A stretch of DNA of 55,129 bases from Chitinophagaceae bacterium (GCA_020848815.1 JADLHL010000017.1:1-55129), one strand, 5' to 3'. Positions 1 through 9,005 are shown, counted from the first letter of the stretch. Notes: generated by a model not told the origin, from the sequence alone. Translations and numbers: made by a program.

Positions 1-16
1 GTTAACCTTTTTTCTT

Positions 17-25
17 CACCTTTGC
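17..25 (+). promoter_or_regulatory. Possible -7 box upstream of sucB
   Basis: CACCTTTGC lies 22 bases before the sucB start. It differs from the Bacteroidota -7 consensus TAnnTTTG by one base and is identical to the box proposed for tsaC at 32268. The -33 region would fall at or before the window edge, so it cannot be judged. Confidence 0.3.
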
Positions 26-47
26 CCACCTAAAAACGGAAGCTCGA

Positions 48-1268
48 ATGGCATTAGAAATCAAAGTTCCATCGGTTGGCGAAAGCATTAATGAAGTAAC
101 CCTGGTAAAATGGCTGAAGGCCGACGGCGCCTGGGTAGAACGGGATGAAGTATTGGCTGAACTGGAAAGTGAAAAAGCCACCTTTGAAATCAATGCCGAA
201 CAGGCAGGCGTACTCAAGCACATTGCCAAAGAAAACGACACCCTGTTGATTGGCGACATAGCTTGCTCCATCGACACCACTGCTGAGCGGCCTGCCAGTG
301 CCGAAGTACCAGCCGCCTCACCAGCCCCGGCTAAAGCAGCAGCAGCCGCACCCACAGCCGCCGAACCTGCTAAGCAAGCTGCCGATGTAAAAGCAACTCC
401 AGTGGCTGCGGCCATTATTGCCGACAAGCAGGTAAATCCTGCCAACGTAGTACCCTCTGGTGCCAACGGCAAAATCTACAAACAAGATGTACTGGCTGCT
501 TTGCAAAATCCCGGACGGGCTCCGCAAACAGTAGCTTTTGGCCGCAACGACCGCCCCGAAAAAATGAGTAACCTCCGCAAAACGGTCAGCCGCCGATTGG
601 TGGAAGCAAAGAATACCACGGCCATGCTCACCACGTTCAACGAGGTGGACATGACCCGCATCATGGAACTGCGCAAGTTGTATAAAGACGGTTTCTCCAA
701 AACACATGGCGTTAACCTGGGCTTTATGAGCTTTTTCACCAAAGCTTGTAGCTATGCCTTGCAAGAATGGCCTGCGGTAAATGCATATATCGATGGCGAT
801 CAGATTATTTACCACGACTACTGTGATATTTCCATTGCCGTGAGTGCCCCCAAAGGTTTGGTGGTGCCTGTAATCCGCAATGCGGAAAGCCTGAGCATGG
901 CTGACATTGAAAAGAAAGTAGTGGAACTGGCTACCAAGGCCCGTGAAAACAAACTGACCATTGACGAAATGACCGGTGGCACTTTCACCATTACCAACGG
1001 TGGTGTGTTTGGCAGCCTCATGAGTACGCCCATCATCAACATTCCACAGAGTGCTATTTTAGGCATGCACAAAATTCAGGAGCGCCCCATGGCTATTAAT
1101 GGCAAGGTAGAAATCCGCCCCATGATGTACCTGGCACTGAGTTATGATCACCGCATTATCGACGGTCGTGAGTCCGTGAGTTTCCTGGTACGGGTAAAAG
1201 AACTACTGGAAAATCCCGAGTTGTTGCTTTTTGGCAAAGACCCGGTAAAGACTTTGCTCGAACTCTGA
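48..1268 (+). CDS. sucB: Dihydrolipoyllysine succinyltransferase, E2 of 2-oxoglutarate dehydrogenase
   Basis: This is the E2 core enzyme of the 2-oxoglutarate dehydrogenase complex. It moves the succinyl group from lipoamide to CoA in the TCA cycle, in the cytoplasm. The 406-residue product has three recognisable parts. A lipoyl domain (about 1-77) carries the lipoylated lysine K43 in ESEKATFEI. After an Ala/Pro-rich linker comes a small E1/E3-binding domain (about 120-152). The catalytic acyltransferase domain follows, with the SYDHRIIDG motif (H368, D372). Length and order fit SucB/OdhB; the succinyl rather than acetyl specificity is inferred from overall resemblance. The E1 gene would be expected upstream, outside the window. 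A hairpin terminator follows directly. Confidence 0.93.
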   Translation: MALEIKVPSVGESINEVTLVKWLKADGAWVERDEVLAELESEKATFEINAEQAGVLKHIAKENDTLLIGDIACSIDTTAERPASAEVPAASPAPAKAAAAAPTAAEPAKQAADVKATPVAAAIIADKQVNPANVVPSGANGKIYKQDVLAALQNPGRAPQTVAFGRNDRPEKMSNLRKTVSRRLVEAKNTTAMLTTFNEVDMTRIMELRKLYKDGFSKTHGVNLGFMSFFTKACSYALQEWPAVNAYIDGDQIIYHDYCDISIAVSAPKGLVVPVIRNAESLSMADIEKKVVELATKARENKLTIDEMTGGTFTITNGGVFGSLMSTPIINIPQSAILGMHKIQERPMAINGKVEIRPMMYLALSYDHRIIDGRESVSFLVRVKELLENPELLLFGKDPVKTLLEL

Positions 1269-1288
1269 TTGAATCATCTTTTCATACA

Positions 1289-1315
1289 ATGCCGGAAGCT
1301 CTCCGGCATTTTTTT
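1289..1315 (+). terminator. Rho-independent terminator of sucB
   Basis: A perfect 8-bp stem (1289-1296 with 1302-1309) with a 5-base loop is followed by a run of T. It sits 20 bases after the sucB stop. An in-frame ATG at 1289 lies inside this stem, so it is unlikely to start the next gene. Confidence 0.9.
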
Positions 1316-1321
1316 ATATCT

Positions 1322-2473
1322 ATGAGCCGATACCATAGCTACTGGCAAAGCGCCAGCAAAGTGATTGAGAAATATGATGGCAAAACGCCATTGGCCATTC
1401 ACCTGAAACAGTTTTTTGCCGCCAACAAACAAATGGGCAGCAAAGACAGAAGAACGGTGCAGCAATTGGTGTATCAGTTTTACCGATTGGGCAAATGGCC
1501 GGAGCCGCTGAGTGTAGCCGATCGCATATTGCTGGCGGCTCAATGCATACCTACGCAAAATGAAGCTTGGTTGCAAGGCGTAGAAAAAGTACCTGCAACA
1601 GCAGTTACAGAACAATTTACTGCAGAGCAGTGGTTGAACATTTTCCCCAACGAACCTGCTGTGAGCAATGGCATAACTGCAGCAGCGTTAGCACAATCGA
1701 TGCTCCGTCAACCACATTTATTTGTGCGGGTAAGGCCTGGCTTTCAAGGCAAGGTAAAGGCTGCTCTGGAAAAGCATGGCATTGAAGCCGTGTGGCTAAG
1801 TAAAGAAACAATACAACTGCCCAATGGCGCCAAGCTGGATGATGTGTTGAAACTCAATCAACAGGTAGTGGTGCAGGATTACAGCAGCCAGCGAACAGGC
1901 CAAATCATTGCGCAATACTGGCCATCAAAAGGAGAGAAGCATGTATTGGCATGGGATTGTTGTGCGGCTAGTGGCGGTAAGTCTATTATGCTGTACGACC
2001 AACTCTCGCCGGTTACACTTACCGTGTCGGATATCAGAGATAGTATCATCTCCAATTTAAAGGCCCGTTTTGCTGAAGCAGGCATGCGTAACTATCAGGT
2101 ATTTGTGGCAGATGTTTCAGCACCATTGGCAGAGCATTTACACGACAAATTTGATGTGGTAATTGCCGATGTGCCTTGTAGTGGTAGTGGTACATGGGCC
2201 CGTACGCCAGAGCAGTTGTATTTCTTTCAGCCTGGTCAGGAATTGCAGTTTCAGCAAAAGCAAAAAGCCATTGCCGGCAATGTGCTGCAAGCCATAAAAC
2301 CCGGCGGTTTACTGGTGTACATTACCTGTTCGGTATTTGCTGCAGAAAACGAAGGAGTGATTGAAAGTATTGCTGCAAAACCAGGCATGCAAATGTTACA
2401 CAGCGAACTCATCAACGGCATCGAACATCAGGCCGACAGTATGTTTATTGCGGTATTGAGGAAGGGAAAATAA
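1322..2473 (+). CDS. RsmB/NOP-family RNA m5C methyltransferase
   Basis: This is an S-adenosylmethionine-dependent cytosine-C5 methyltransferase acting on rRNA, of the Sun/RsmB/NOL1 family. Motifs seen are the SAM-binding AWDCCAASGGKS, the DVPCSGSG motif with the releasing cysteine C286, and the catalytic ITCS motif with C336. The family uses two cysteines, and both are present. The N-terminal 150 residues or so are helical and may be an RNA-binding region, but no clear NusB domain is visible. The start at 1322 is chosen because the earlier in-frame ATG at 1289 is inside the sucB terminator; this gives 383 residues. Which rRNA base is modified cannot be told from the sequence. Confidence 0.85.
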   Translation: MSRYHSYWQSASKVIEKYDGKTPLAIHLKQFFAANKQMGSKDRRTVQQLVYQFYRLGKWPEPLSVADRILLAAQCIPTQNEAWLQGVEKVPATAVTEQFTAEQWLNIFPNEPAVSNGITAAALAQSMLRQPHLFVRVRPGFQGKVKAALEKHGIEAVWLSKETIQLPNGAKLDDVLKLNQQVVVQDYSSQRTGQIIAQYWPSKGEKHVLAWDCCAASGGKSIMLYDQLSPVTLTVSDIRDSIISNLKARFAEAGMRNYQVFVADVSAPLAEHLHDKFDVVIADVPCSGSGTWARTPEQLYFFQPGQELQFQQKQKAIAGNVLQAIKPGGLLVYITCSVFAAENEGVIESIAAKPGMQMLHSELINGIEHQADSMFIAVLRKGK

Positions 2474-2504
2474 AGTTGGAAGGTTGGTAGGTTGAAAAGT
2501 TGAC
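2473..2504. repeat. Four-unit 8-bp GTTG tandem repeat
   Basis: Four consecutive octamers, AAGTTGGA, AGGTTGGT, AGGTTGAA and AAGTTGAC, each have GTTG at the same place. The array begins on the last base of the preceding stop codon and fills the gap between two convergent genes. Confidence 0.6.
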
Positions 2505-2530
2505 GAGCAGGTCAATCCTGATATGGTTTG

Positions 2531-3298
2531 TTACTTGTGATCGATGTAGGTCAATACTACCCGATAGCTGCCATCTTCCCAATAACCGGCTCTTGAATCG
2601 GGTGGGGGCACAGGCGGCTGCCACACTTTGTGGTCGAAGTTTTTGTACACCAATCCAATGCCTTCTGCATATACTTCAATGCTGAAATTCCACTGCTTGT
2701 AAAAAGAGGCATTGAATGGCCCTTCGGGCAATACTTCATCTCGTTGCAACACAGTGATGGTGTTGGGAAAGGTTTTACCACCTACGGTAAAAGGCTGCCC
2801 AACGTTTTGATAGGTGTATTCCCAATCGGCTAAATATCGAACGGGAGAATTGATAGAAGTTGCATCAATAAAGCTGTTGCCCTTCCACACGAATCCTTCC
2901 TGAATGGGAAAACGCAACTTCATAAATCGAAGGTTGTTCTCATTCCACTCTACCCAATCTTCGCCAACAGGCGTGGCCGAAAAAGTATTGTTGGGAACAT
3001 AAGCACTGGTACCTGCCAAATTGCTGATGCTGCGAAATACCCGCCATGCTTTGCGGCCGAGGTTGTCTGTAACCTGTGCATCATAGGTATCTCTTACCCT
3101 GTAGCTACGAACTGTAGTGTCGGCACCAAACTGCGTGGGCAGCGTACTATCAATTCTGTAAGTAATGTACTTGCCCGCCTGCATGGGAAAATAATCGGCG
3201 AGTGCCGGACTGCTCATGTCGATGTTTTTGCTGCCGCAGCTTGTAATAGCCATGGAGCCCAGCAAAAACATCAACAATATAAAGCAGTTAGTTTTCAT
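2531..3298 (-). CDS. Uncharacterised lipoprotein
   Basis: I do not recognise a named family. The protein of 255 residues begins with a lipoprotein signal ending in AITSC (C21), so it is probably anchored in a membrane after processing by Lgt (itself encoded at 39118-40410) and signal peptidase II. The rest is rich in beta-type segments with many aromatic residues and has no visible catalytic motif. The start at 3298 is preferred over an earlier one at 3418 because the earlier one would overlap mnmA and bury the signal peptide. It follows mnmA on the same strand with a 91-base gap, so co-transcription is possible but not shown. Confidence 0.65.
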   Translation of the reverse strand: MKTNCFILLMFLLGSMAITSCGSKNIDMSSPALADYFPMQAGKYITYRIDSTLPTQFGADTTVRSYRVRDTYDAQVTDNLGRKAWRVFRSISNLAGTSAYVPNNTFSATPVGEDWVEWNENNLRFMKLRFPIQEGFVWKGNSFIDATSINSPVRYLADWEYTYQNVGQPFTVGGKTFPNTITVLQRDEVLPEGPFNASFYKQWNFSIEVYAEGIGLVYKNFDHKVWQPPVPPPDSRAGYWEDGSYRVVLTYIDHK

Positions 3299-3389
3299 GC
3301 AGTGAGGTATAAACGCTTGCACAAGTCTATTTGTTATTGAGCAGCGTTTCAAAAATAAATGATTGGAGCACCGATTTCGTAGCAAGTTA

Positions 3390-4493
3390 TTAATACCGCT
3401 GAATAATGCCGCCGCCAATTACATCGTTGCCTTCGTAAAAAACAGCACTTTGCCCCGGGGCGATGCCTTTTACTTCTTCAAAAAACTGCACCCGGATTTT
3501 GCCGTCTTCATTGTACAGCTGGCTGTTGGCGCCCTGGTCTTTGTAGCGGATTTTTGTAATGGCTTCCATGCCATCTGTTACGCCATCATACTTCAGCCAG
3601 TTTATTTTTTGTACCAGCATTTCTGCCCGGTTCAGGTCGGTTTCTTCCCCCAGTACTACGGTATTGGTGTCGGGGTTGATGTGTGTAACATATGCAGGTT
3701 TGCCCAAGGCAATATCCAAGCCCTTTCGCTGGCCAATGGTATAAAAAGGATAGCCTTTGTGCTGGCCCAGTTTTTTGCCTGTTTTATCTACAAACCAACC
3801 ACCGGCTACTTTTTCTTCCAACCCGTCGATGCGTCTTTTCAGAAAACCACGGTAGTCATTGTCGGGTACAAAACAGATTTCATAGCTCTCGGCTTTCTTC
3901 GCCAGTTCGGGATAACCGTAGTCTTCGGCCATCTGGCGTATTTCTGATTTGCGGTAGCTGCCCAGCGGCAGCAGGGTGCGGCTCAGCAAATCTTGCTGCA
4001 GGCCCCATAATACATAGCTCTGGTCTTTGGTTTCATCCAAGCCCTTGCTTATAAAATACCTGCCGTTGGTATGCTGGTGAATATTGCCATAATGGCCTGT
4101 GGCTATGAATTCACAATCCAACGCATCGGCTCTTTTCAACAGAGCCCGCCACTTGATATGGGTATTGCACATTACACAGGGGTTGGGCGTACGGCCCGCC
4201 ATATATTCATCCACAAAGTTTTCAATCACAAAATCGCCAAACTCCTCACGGATGTCGAGGATGAAATGCGGGAAGCCATGCTGCACCGCGGCCATTCTTG
4301 CGTCGTTGAAACTGTCGAGATTGCAGCAGCCGGTTTCTTTTTTACCCTTGGTGCCGGTGCCGCTACTGGCATAATCCCATGTTTTCATGGTAATGCCTAC
4401 TACTTCATAGCCCTGTTCGTGAAGCATCAGGGCAGTTACTGTACTGTCGATGCCACCACTCATGGCCACCAGTACTTTTCCTTTTTTACTCAT
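3390..4493 (-). CDS. mnmA: tRNA-specific 2-thiouridylase MnmA
   Basis: MnmA puts sulfur on U34 of the tRNAs for Lys, Glu and Gln, using ATP and a persulfide relay. Visible motifs are the PP-loop near the N-terminus (VAMSGGIDS), the first active-site cysteine in RTPNPCVMCN, the SYVLWGL segment, and the second cysteine in YEICFVPD. The C-terminal beta-barrel domain is complete. The length of 367 residues is normal. An in-frame ATG at 4550 is rejected because a TACTTTTGC -7 box lies at 4537-4545, downstream of it. The chosen start at 4493 gives MSKKGKVLVAMSGG, close to the usual MnmA N-terminus. Confidence 0.95.
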   Translation of the reverse strand: MSKKGKVLVAMSGGIDSTVTALMLHEQGYEVVGITMKTWDYASSGTGTKGKKETGCCNLDSFNDARMAAVQHGFPHFILDIREEFGDFVIENFVDEYMAGRTPNPCVMCNTHIKWRALLKRADALDCEFIATGHYGNIHQHTNGRYFISKGLDETKDQSYVLWGLQQDLLSRTLLPLGSYRKSEIRQMAEDYGYPELAKKAESYEICFVPDNDYRGFLKRRIDGLEEKVAGGWFVDKTGKKLGQHKGYPFYTIGQRKGLDIALGKPAYVTHINPDTNTVVLGEETDLNRAEMLVQKINWLKYDGVTDGMEAITKIRYKDQGANSQLYNEDGKIRVQFFEEVKGIAPGQSAVFYEGNDVIGGGIIQRY

Positions 4494-4536
4494 GTTGTAA
4501 GCTGTACGAGCCGGGTTCATAGTCCGGATACAGGCG

Positions 4537-4545
4537 GCAAAAGTA
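4537..4545 (-). promoter_or_regulatory. mnmA promoter, -7 box
   Basis: TACTTTTGC on the minus strand is an exact match to the Bacteroidota -7 consensus TAnnTTTG. It lies 43 bases upstream of the mnmA start. No convincing TTTG -33 box is seen at the usual distance. Confidence 0.6.
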
Positions 4546-4617
4546 GCCATCTGACTGCAATTGGCATTGTCGGATGCCGGAATTAGGATGGGCTTTACAA
4601 ACTATCCGTGGGATTGC

Positions 4618-5058
4618 TTAAAAGTTGACAGCCTCCAATACAAACTGGTTGGCAGGGCCATCGAAGGTGAATTTGCAGTACTGGAGCACATCTCGGCCAA
4701 TGACGCCGTCGTACGGACTTTGGCTGTAATCGCCGGCTATGAGGTCGAGGGGCAAACCTTTTTGGCCAAAAATATCGAGAAAGAGTACCGCTCTGTATAG
4801 GCTAAGGCTGTGCTTGCCGCCTACGCCATCTACTTCGGCGGGAGCTTCGTATTTGGGCAGTTTGAGTTTTTGGACAATGCTATAATCTACACCGGAAATG
4901 TTGGAGCCTGTATCTACCAGTAAATTCACGGGTATATGCGGCTCGTAACCACGGTTGTTTTTGCTGGAAAGAAAGCTCAATTCGTCGGCATAGATCTCAG
5001 CTTTGAATAAAGGGCCTTGCCAAAATAGTTGATTGCTGAATGGGGTTGATTGCTTCAT
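4618..5058 (-). CDS. Retropepsin-like aspartic protease domain protein
   Basis: This 146-residue protein looks like a single-domain, retroviral-type aspartic protease fold. The VNLLVDTGSN segment gives the D-T-G-S active-site motif, and the later DGVIGRDVLQYCKFTFDG matches the conserved Gly-Leu/Ile-Gly-Arg-Asp-hydrophobic segment near the end of such domains. No signal peptide or membrane anchor is clear, so it may be cytoplasmic. Retropepsins act as dimers, each giving one Asp, which fits the small size; this is family knowledge, not seen here. An upstream in-frame start at 5115 would add 19 residues and cannot be excluded. Substrate unknown. It lies upstream of mnmA on the same strand. Confidence 0.7.
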   Translation of the reverse strand: MKQSTPFSNQLFWQGPLFKAEIYADELSFLSSKNNRGYEPHIPVNLLVDTGSNISGVDYSIVQKLKLPKYEAPAEVDGVGGKHSLSLYRAVLFLDIFGQKGLPLDLIAGDYSQSPYDGVIGRDVLQYCKFTFDGPANQFVLEAVNF

Positions 5059-5176
5059 AATTCGATAACAAAACCAAAGTAGCCAACCTTGTACACGAAC
5101 GGTGTTCTTGTGCAATGTTTGACGGGCAAAAGCTAAAAAAAGAGAGGCATGTTGTTTTTTCAGCTGTCTATCCCAT

Positions 5177-5184
5177 TAACTTTA
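5177..5184 (+). promoter_or_regulatory. Possible ssb promoter and ribosome-binding site
   Basis: TAACTTTA resembles the -7 box TAnnTTTG with one mismatch, and TTGT at 5152-5155 lies 21 bases upstream as a weak -33. AAGGTG at 5217-5222, five bases before the ATG at 5228, is a fair Shine-Dalgarno sequence, which is uncommon in this phylum. Confidence 0.35.
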
Positions 5185-5227
5185 AACACACATTCATTAG
5201 TAAGTAATTTTAAAAAAAGGTGTACGT

Positions 5228-5662
5228 ATGATTAAGCTTCAGGCAATTGGCAACTTGGGCAAAGACGCTCTGGTAAATCAGGTAAACGGCAAAAATGTTA
5301 TCAATTTTACCGTAGCCCATACCGAACGCTACCGCGACAGCAGTGGTGGTCAAAAAGAAAAAACAACCTGGGTAGAATGTGCCTACTGGACAGACCGAAC
5401 CGGAGTAGTACCATATCTTAAAAGAGGTGCTCAGGTTTATGTAGAAGGTACTCCCGAAGTGCGTCAGTTTACCCGGTCGGATGGTACCGCCGGTGCTACT
5501 TTATCGCTTCGGGTACTGAGCCTGCAATTGGTGGGCAACCGTGCCGACCAGCCTAATGGCGGCGGCTCACAAGATGGAATGCAATCTTCCGGCAGCGGTA
5601 GCAATACCATGCACAGTGCTCCCGCCCCCGAAAATGATTTGGGCGATGATTTACCTTTCTAA
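5228..5662 (+). CDS. ssb: Single-stranded DNA-binding protein
   Basis: SSB coats single-stranded DNA in replication, recombination and repair. The 144-residue protein has an N-terminal OB-fold (about 1-105), with LQAIGNLGKDA and the WVECAYW and YLKRGAQVYVEG strands. A glycine/serine-rich disordered linker follows, and the acidic tip ends in DDLPF, the part that recruits partner proteins. The size is typical of bacterial SSB. It is transcribed alone: a divergent gene lies upstream and a strong terminator downstream. Confidence 0.95.
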   Translation: MIKLQAIGNLGKDALVNQVNGKNVINFTVAHTERYRDSSGGQKEKTTWVECAYWTDRTGVVPYLKRGAQVYVEGTPEVRQFTRSDGTAGATLSLRVLSLQLVGNRADQPNGGGSQDGMQSSGSGSNTMHSAPAPENDLGDDLPF

Positions 5663-5683
5663 ATCAGCTACTTCATTACATTT

Positions 5684-5710
5684 AAACCCTTCCTACACGG
5701 AAGGGTTTTT
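5684..5710 (+). terminator. Rho-independent terminator of ssb
   Basis: A perfect 10-bp stem (5684-5693 with 5699-5708) and 5-base loop ends in a T run, 22 bases after the ssb stop. Confidence 0.9.
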
Positions 5711-5746
5711 CATTATTTGCCGCCTAATACATTCAGCTTTTACATT

Positions 5747-8329
5747 ATGAGAAAACTTCTTTTGGTAATTGGATGCAGCCTGATGGCTATCACCAATGCG
5801 CTGTGGGCTCAACCGCTCAGTTATTATTTGCCCGACAGCATTTCTTACAATCCCAGCATTCCCAAACCTGCCGATGTAATAGGCCACGAGGTAGGCGAGT
5901 GGCATGTAACCCACGACAAACTGGTGATGTATATGAAAGCACTGGCTGCGGCCAACCCTCAGCGAATTAAGTTGCAGGTTACTGGCACTACTTACGAAGG
6001 CCGCCAGCAACTGTTGCTTATCTTTTCTTCGCCGGGCAATATGGGGCGTATCGAATTGCTTCGTCAGCAGCACATACAACTGCTGCAACCATTGAATGCC
6101 GACAAACTCGATACAGAAGGCATGCCGGCGGTGGTGCTTATGGGTTTTTCTATCCATGGCAATGAAAGCAGCGGTAGCAATGCCGCCCTGCTGGCAGCGT
6201 ATTATCTGGCTGCTGCAGAGGGGCCACAGGTGGAAGATTTGCTGAGCAAAACAATCATTTTGCTTGATCCGTCTTTCAACCCCGATGGGCTGAACCGCTT
6301 TGCCAACTGGGCCAATCAGCACAAAAGCAAAAACCTGGTGGCCGATCCGCAGAGCCGCGAATACAACGAAGCCTGGCCCGGCGGTCGTTTCAACCATTAC
6401 TGGTTCGACCTCAACCGAGACTGGCTGCCGGCCGTACACCGCGAAAGCCAGAACCGCCTCAAATATTTTCACGACTGGAAACCCAATATCCTGACAGACC
6501 ATCATGAAATGGGTAGTAATTCTACTTTCTTTTTTCAGCCGGGCGTACCCAGCCGGGTAAACCCGCTTACGCCGGTGAAGAACCAGGAACTTACCGGAAA
6601 AATCGGACAGTTTCATGCCCGGTTTCTCGACCGCATAGGCAGCTTGTATTTTACCAAAGAAGGCTACGATGATTTTTACTACGGTAAGGGCAGCACTTTT
6701 CCCGATATGCAGGGCGGTATTGGAATATTGTTTGAGCAAGCCAGCAGCCGAGGGCATGTGCAGGAAACGGACAACGGATTGCTGACTTTTCCTTTCACCA
6801 TCCGCAATCAGTTTGTAACCACACTTTCTACATTGGAAGCTGCCAAAAATCTGCGGGTAGAGCTGCTGAATTATCAGCGTGATTTTTACAAGCAAATGAT
6901 AAAAGATGCTGCTGCAGCCCAGGAAAAAGCATTTGTTTTTGGTGATAACAATGATCCGCAAAAAGGAAAGATTTTAGCTCAAATGCTTACCCGCCATGGG
7001 GTAGATGTATTTGCACTGAAAGCAGATTACAACAACGGCAACCAGCGGTTTGCCAAAGGCAAAAGCTACATAGTGCCCGTGCCTGCGTATCAATACAAAC
7101 TGATTAGAACCGTTTTTGACAAGCAACTGCAATACACCGACAGTTTGTTTTATGATGTAACCACCTGGACTATGCCCATGGCATTTGGTGTACCCTTTGC
7201 TGGGGTAAATGCGCCACAGCCACAGCTGCACGGCGACCGTGTAAGTGTGGACCAACCCAATGTGGGTAGCATTGAGCCCGGTACTGCCAGCTATGGCTAC
7301 CTCATGGATTGGAAAGCTTTTGAAGCTCCTAAAGCCTTGTGGAAATTGCAGCAGCGTGGTGTACAGGTGAAAGTGGCTGGCAACAGCATGCAGTTTGTAA
7401 TGAATGATTCGCTCCGCAATTTTGAAAGAGGAACCATTATTATTCCTCATCAAACACAAACAATTTCAGCTAAAGAGTTGGCTAAAATAGTTGCAGAAAT
7501 TGCCGCTACTACTGCTGTAACGTTCACGCCTTTACACACCGGAAATGTAACTGCCGGCAGCGATTTGGGTAGCCGCTATATGCAAAAAGTAACCACCCCC
7601 AATGTGGCTATGCTGGTAGGTACTGGCGTAAGTGCCACCGATGCTGGAGAAGTGTGGCACCTGCTAGATCAGCGGATGGATATTGGTACCACGCACCTCG
7701 ATTTGGCGCAGTTTAACCGTGCCGATCTCGACCGCTACAATACCATTATAATGGTGAGTGGCAGTTACAGTTCCATCAATAAAGAAAAGCTGAAAGCATG
7801 GGTTGATGGCGGCGGTGTACTCATTGCTTGTGAAGATGCCGTGAGCTGGCTGGCCGAAAATGGTTTGGTAAAAGCCGAAATGAAAAGAGTAGCACCGGCT
7901 GTGGACAGCCTCATGAAACCCAACTATTTTGCCAAAGAGCAAATAGACGGCGCACAGCGTATGAATGGCGCCATTTTTAAAGCAGACATGGATGTAACAC
8001 ATCCACTTTGCTTTGGCTACACTGGCAGTACCGTTGATTTGTTTAAAACGAACAATGTATTCCTGCAAATACCAAAGAACCCATACGCTGCGCCTGTAAA
8101 ATATGGCAGCAACCCGTTGCAAAGCGGTTTCATCACCCGTCAGAATTATGCAGCGTTGAAAAATTCAGCCTCGGTAATGGTGCAAACCAGCGGAGAGGGC
8201 AGAATCATTTTAATGGCTGACAACCCCAACTTCAGGGCGTTTTGGCTGGGTGGTGCCAAGCTGTTTATGAATGCCATATTCTTCGGCAGAAATATTGATG
8301 CAGCTTCTGCAAGAGCAGGTGAAGAATAA
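5747..8329 (+). CDS. Secreted M14-family zinc carboxypeptidase
   Basis: This is a large exported metallopeptidase of family M14. A signal peptide ends near NALWAQ. The peptidase domain (about 35-390) shows the zinc pair H137 and E140 in SIHGNESSG, a third zinc histidine in TDHHEMGS (H252 or H253), and the catalytic glutamate E330 in GILFEQASS. The C-terminal part (about 600-780) has the look of a class I glutamine-amidotransferase-like Rossmann domain, without a visible catalytic Cys. Family members trim C-terminal residues or open peptides; the substrate here is unknown, and nutrient peptide digestion is a guess. ATG 5747 is chosen over an upstream TTG at 5717 because it places the signal peptide first. 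Confidence 0.88.
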   Translation: MRKLLLVIGCSLMAITNALWAQPLSYYLPDSISYNPSIPKPADVIGHEVGEWHVTHDKLVMYMKALAAANPQRIKLQVTGTTYEGRQQLLLIFSSPGNMGRIELLRQQHIQLLQPLNADKLDTEGMPAVVLMGFSIHGNESSGSNAALLAAYYLAAAEGPQVEDLLSKTIILLDPSFNPDGLNRFANWANQHKSKNLVADPQSREYNEAWPGGRFNHYWFDLNRDWLPAVHRESQNRLKYFHDWKPNILTDHHEMGSNSTFFFQPGVPSRVNPLTPVKNQELTGKIGQFHARFLDRIGSLYFTKEGYDDFYYGKGSTFPDMQGGIGILFEQASSRGHVQETDNGLLTFPFTIRNQFVTTLSTLEAAKNLRVELLNYQRDFYKQMIKDAAAAQEKAFVFGDNNDPQKGKILAQMLTRHGVDVFALKADYNNGNQRFAKGKSYIVPVPAYQYKLIRTVFDKQLQYTDSLFYDVTTWTMPMAFGVPFAGVNAPQPQLHGDRVSVDQPNVGSIEPGTASYGYLMDWKAFEAPKALWKLQQRGVQVKVAGNSMQFVMNDSLRNFERGTIIIPHQTQTISAKELAKIVAEIAATTAVTFTPLHTGNVTAGSDLGSRYMQKVTTPNVAMLVGTGVSATDAGEVWHLLDQRMDIGTTHLDLAQFNRADLDRYNTIIMVSGSYSSINKEKLKAWVDGGGVLIACEDAVSWLAENGLVKAEMKRVAPAVDSLMKPNYFAKEQIDGAQRMNGAIFKADMDVTHPLCFGYTGSTVDLFKTNNVFLQIPKNPYAAPVKYGSNPLQSGFITRQNYAALKNSASVMVQTSGEGRIILMADNPNFRAFWLGGAKLFMNAIFFGRNIDAASARAGEE

Positions 8330-8353
8330 ATAATACTACTGCTATTTATTCTG

Positions 8354-8387
8354 GTGAGCTTGTCTGATACTAATCGGGCAAGCTCAC
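8354..8387. other. Hairpin between convergent genes
   Basis: GTGAGCTTG at 8354-8362 pairs with CAAGCTCAC at 8379-8387 around a 16-base loop. It overlaps the 3' end of the deoxynucleoside kinase gene. There is no T run on either side, so it is a weak terminator candidate at best. Confidence 0.3.
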
Positions 8388-9005
8388 TACATGTAAGCCC
8401 GTTTCGTATTCTTTATCCAATGCATCTATAATGGCTTGCAGGTGGGCGGGATTATTCAGAAAATCAGCCTTGCTTACGTCTACCAGCAATGTAGGCACGT
8501 TATGATTACGGATATAAGTGCTGTATGTTTCCTGAATACTGTACAAATATTCGTCGGGTATGCTTTGCTCGTAGCTACGGTTACGTTTTCTGATGTTTTG
8601 CTGTAAGCGGCTTACCGGTGCATGCAGGTAAATTAATATTTCAGGCTGCACTATTTGCTGGTGAATAATATCGAACAGGCGTTGGTACAACCGGTATTCT
8701 TCTTCGGGTAAATTTACCCGGGCAAAAAGTAGACATTTGGTAAACAAGTAATCACTTACCGTAATGGTATTGAACAGGTCGCGGCTTACCAGCATATCCT
8801 TGAGCTGCTTGTAGCGTTCGGCCATAAAAAACAACTCCAGCGGAAATGCAAACTGCTTGGGATTTTCGTAAAATTTCGGCAGAAAGGGATTGTCTGCAAA
8901 CTCTTCCAAAATCAATCTTGCATCCAACCGCTTACTCAATAAATGAGCCAGTGTAGTTTTTCCTGCACCAATATTGCCTTCAATCGTAATAAAATGATAC
9001 GCCAT
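8370..9005 (-). CDS. Deoxynucleoside kinase
   Basis: The product phosphorylates deoxynucleosides with ATP in the salvage pathway. The P-loop is near the N-terminus (GNIGAGKTT, 10-18), followed by LEEF (acid for substrate binding), an LFFMAER helix, and the basic lid QNIRKRNRSYEQ. The length of 211 residues fits the dNK/dCK family. Whether it prefers dA, dG or pyrimidines cannot be read from sequence. It lies 37 bases after folK on the same strand; the two are probably co-transcribed. The pairing of a folate gene with a nucleoside kinase makes sense only as shared nucleotide supply, which is inference. Confidence 0.88.
   Translation of the reverse strand: MAYHFITIEGNIGAGKTTLAHLLSKRLDARLILEEFADNPFLPKFYENPKQFAFPLELFFMAERYKQLKDMLVSRDLFNTITVSDYLFTKCLLFARVNLPEEEYRLYQRLFDIIHQQIVQPEILIYLHAPVSRLQQNIRKRNRSYEQSIPDEYLYSIQETYSTYIRNHNVPTLLVDVSKADFLNNPAHLQAIIDALDKEYETGLHVVSLPD

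Noticed and set aside
2..472. Ala/Ser-rich open frame on the minus strand opposite sucB
   Set aside because: It mirrors the Ala/Pro-rich linker of the lipoyl protein, has no homology signal, and sucB is unmistakable on the other strand.
1289..1321. ATG at 1289 as the methyltransferase start
   Set aside because: It lies inside the stem of the sucB terminator; the in-frame ATG at 1322 is better.
4561..4800. Plus-strand frame of 79 residues opposite the retropepsin-like gene
   Set aside because: It is the complement of the conserved end of the minus-strand protein and has no independent support.
5693..6961. Long minus-strand frame (422 residues) opposite the M14 peptidase
   Set aside because: The plus strand codes for a complete metallopeptidase with all active-site residues; the opposite frame has no recognisable motif.
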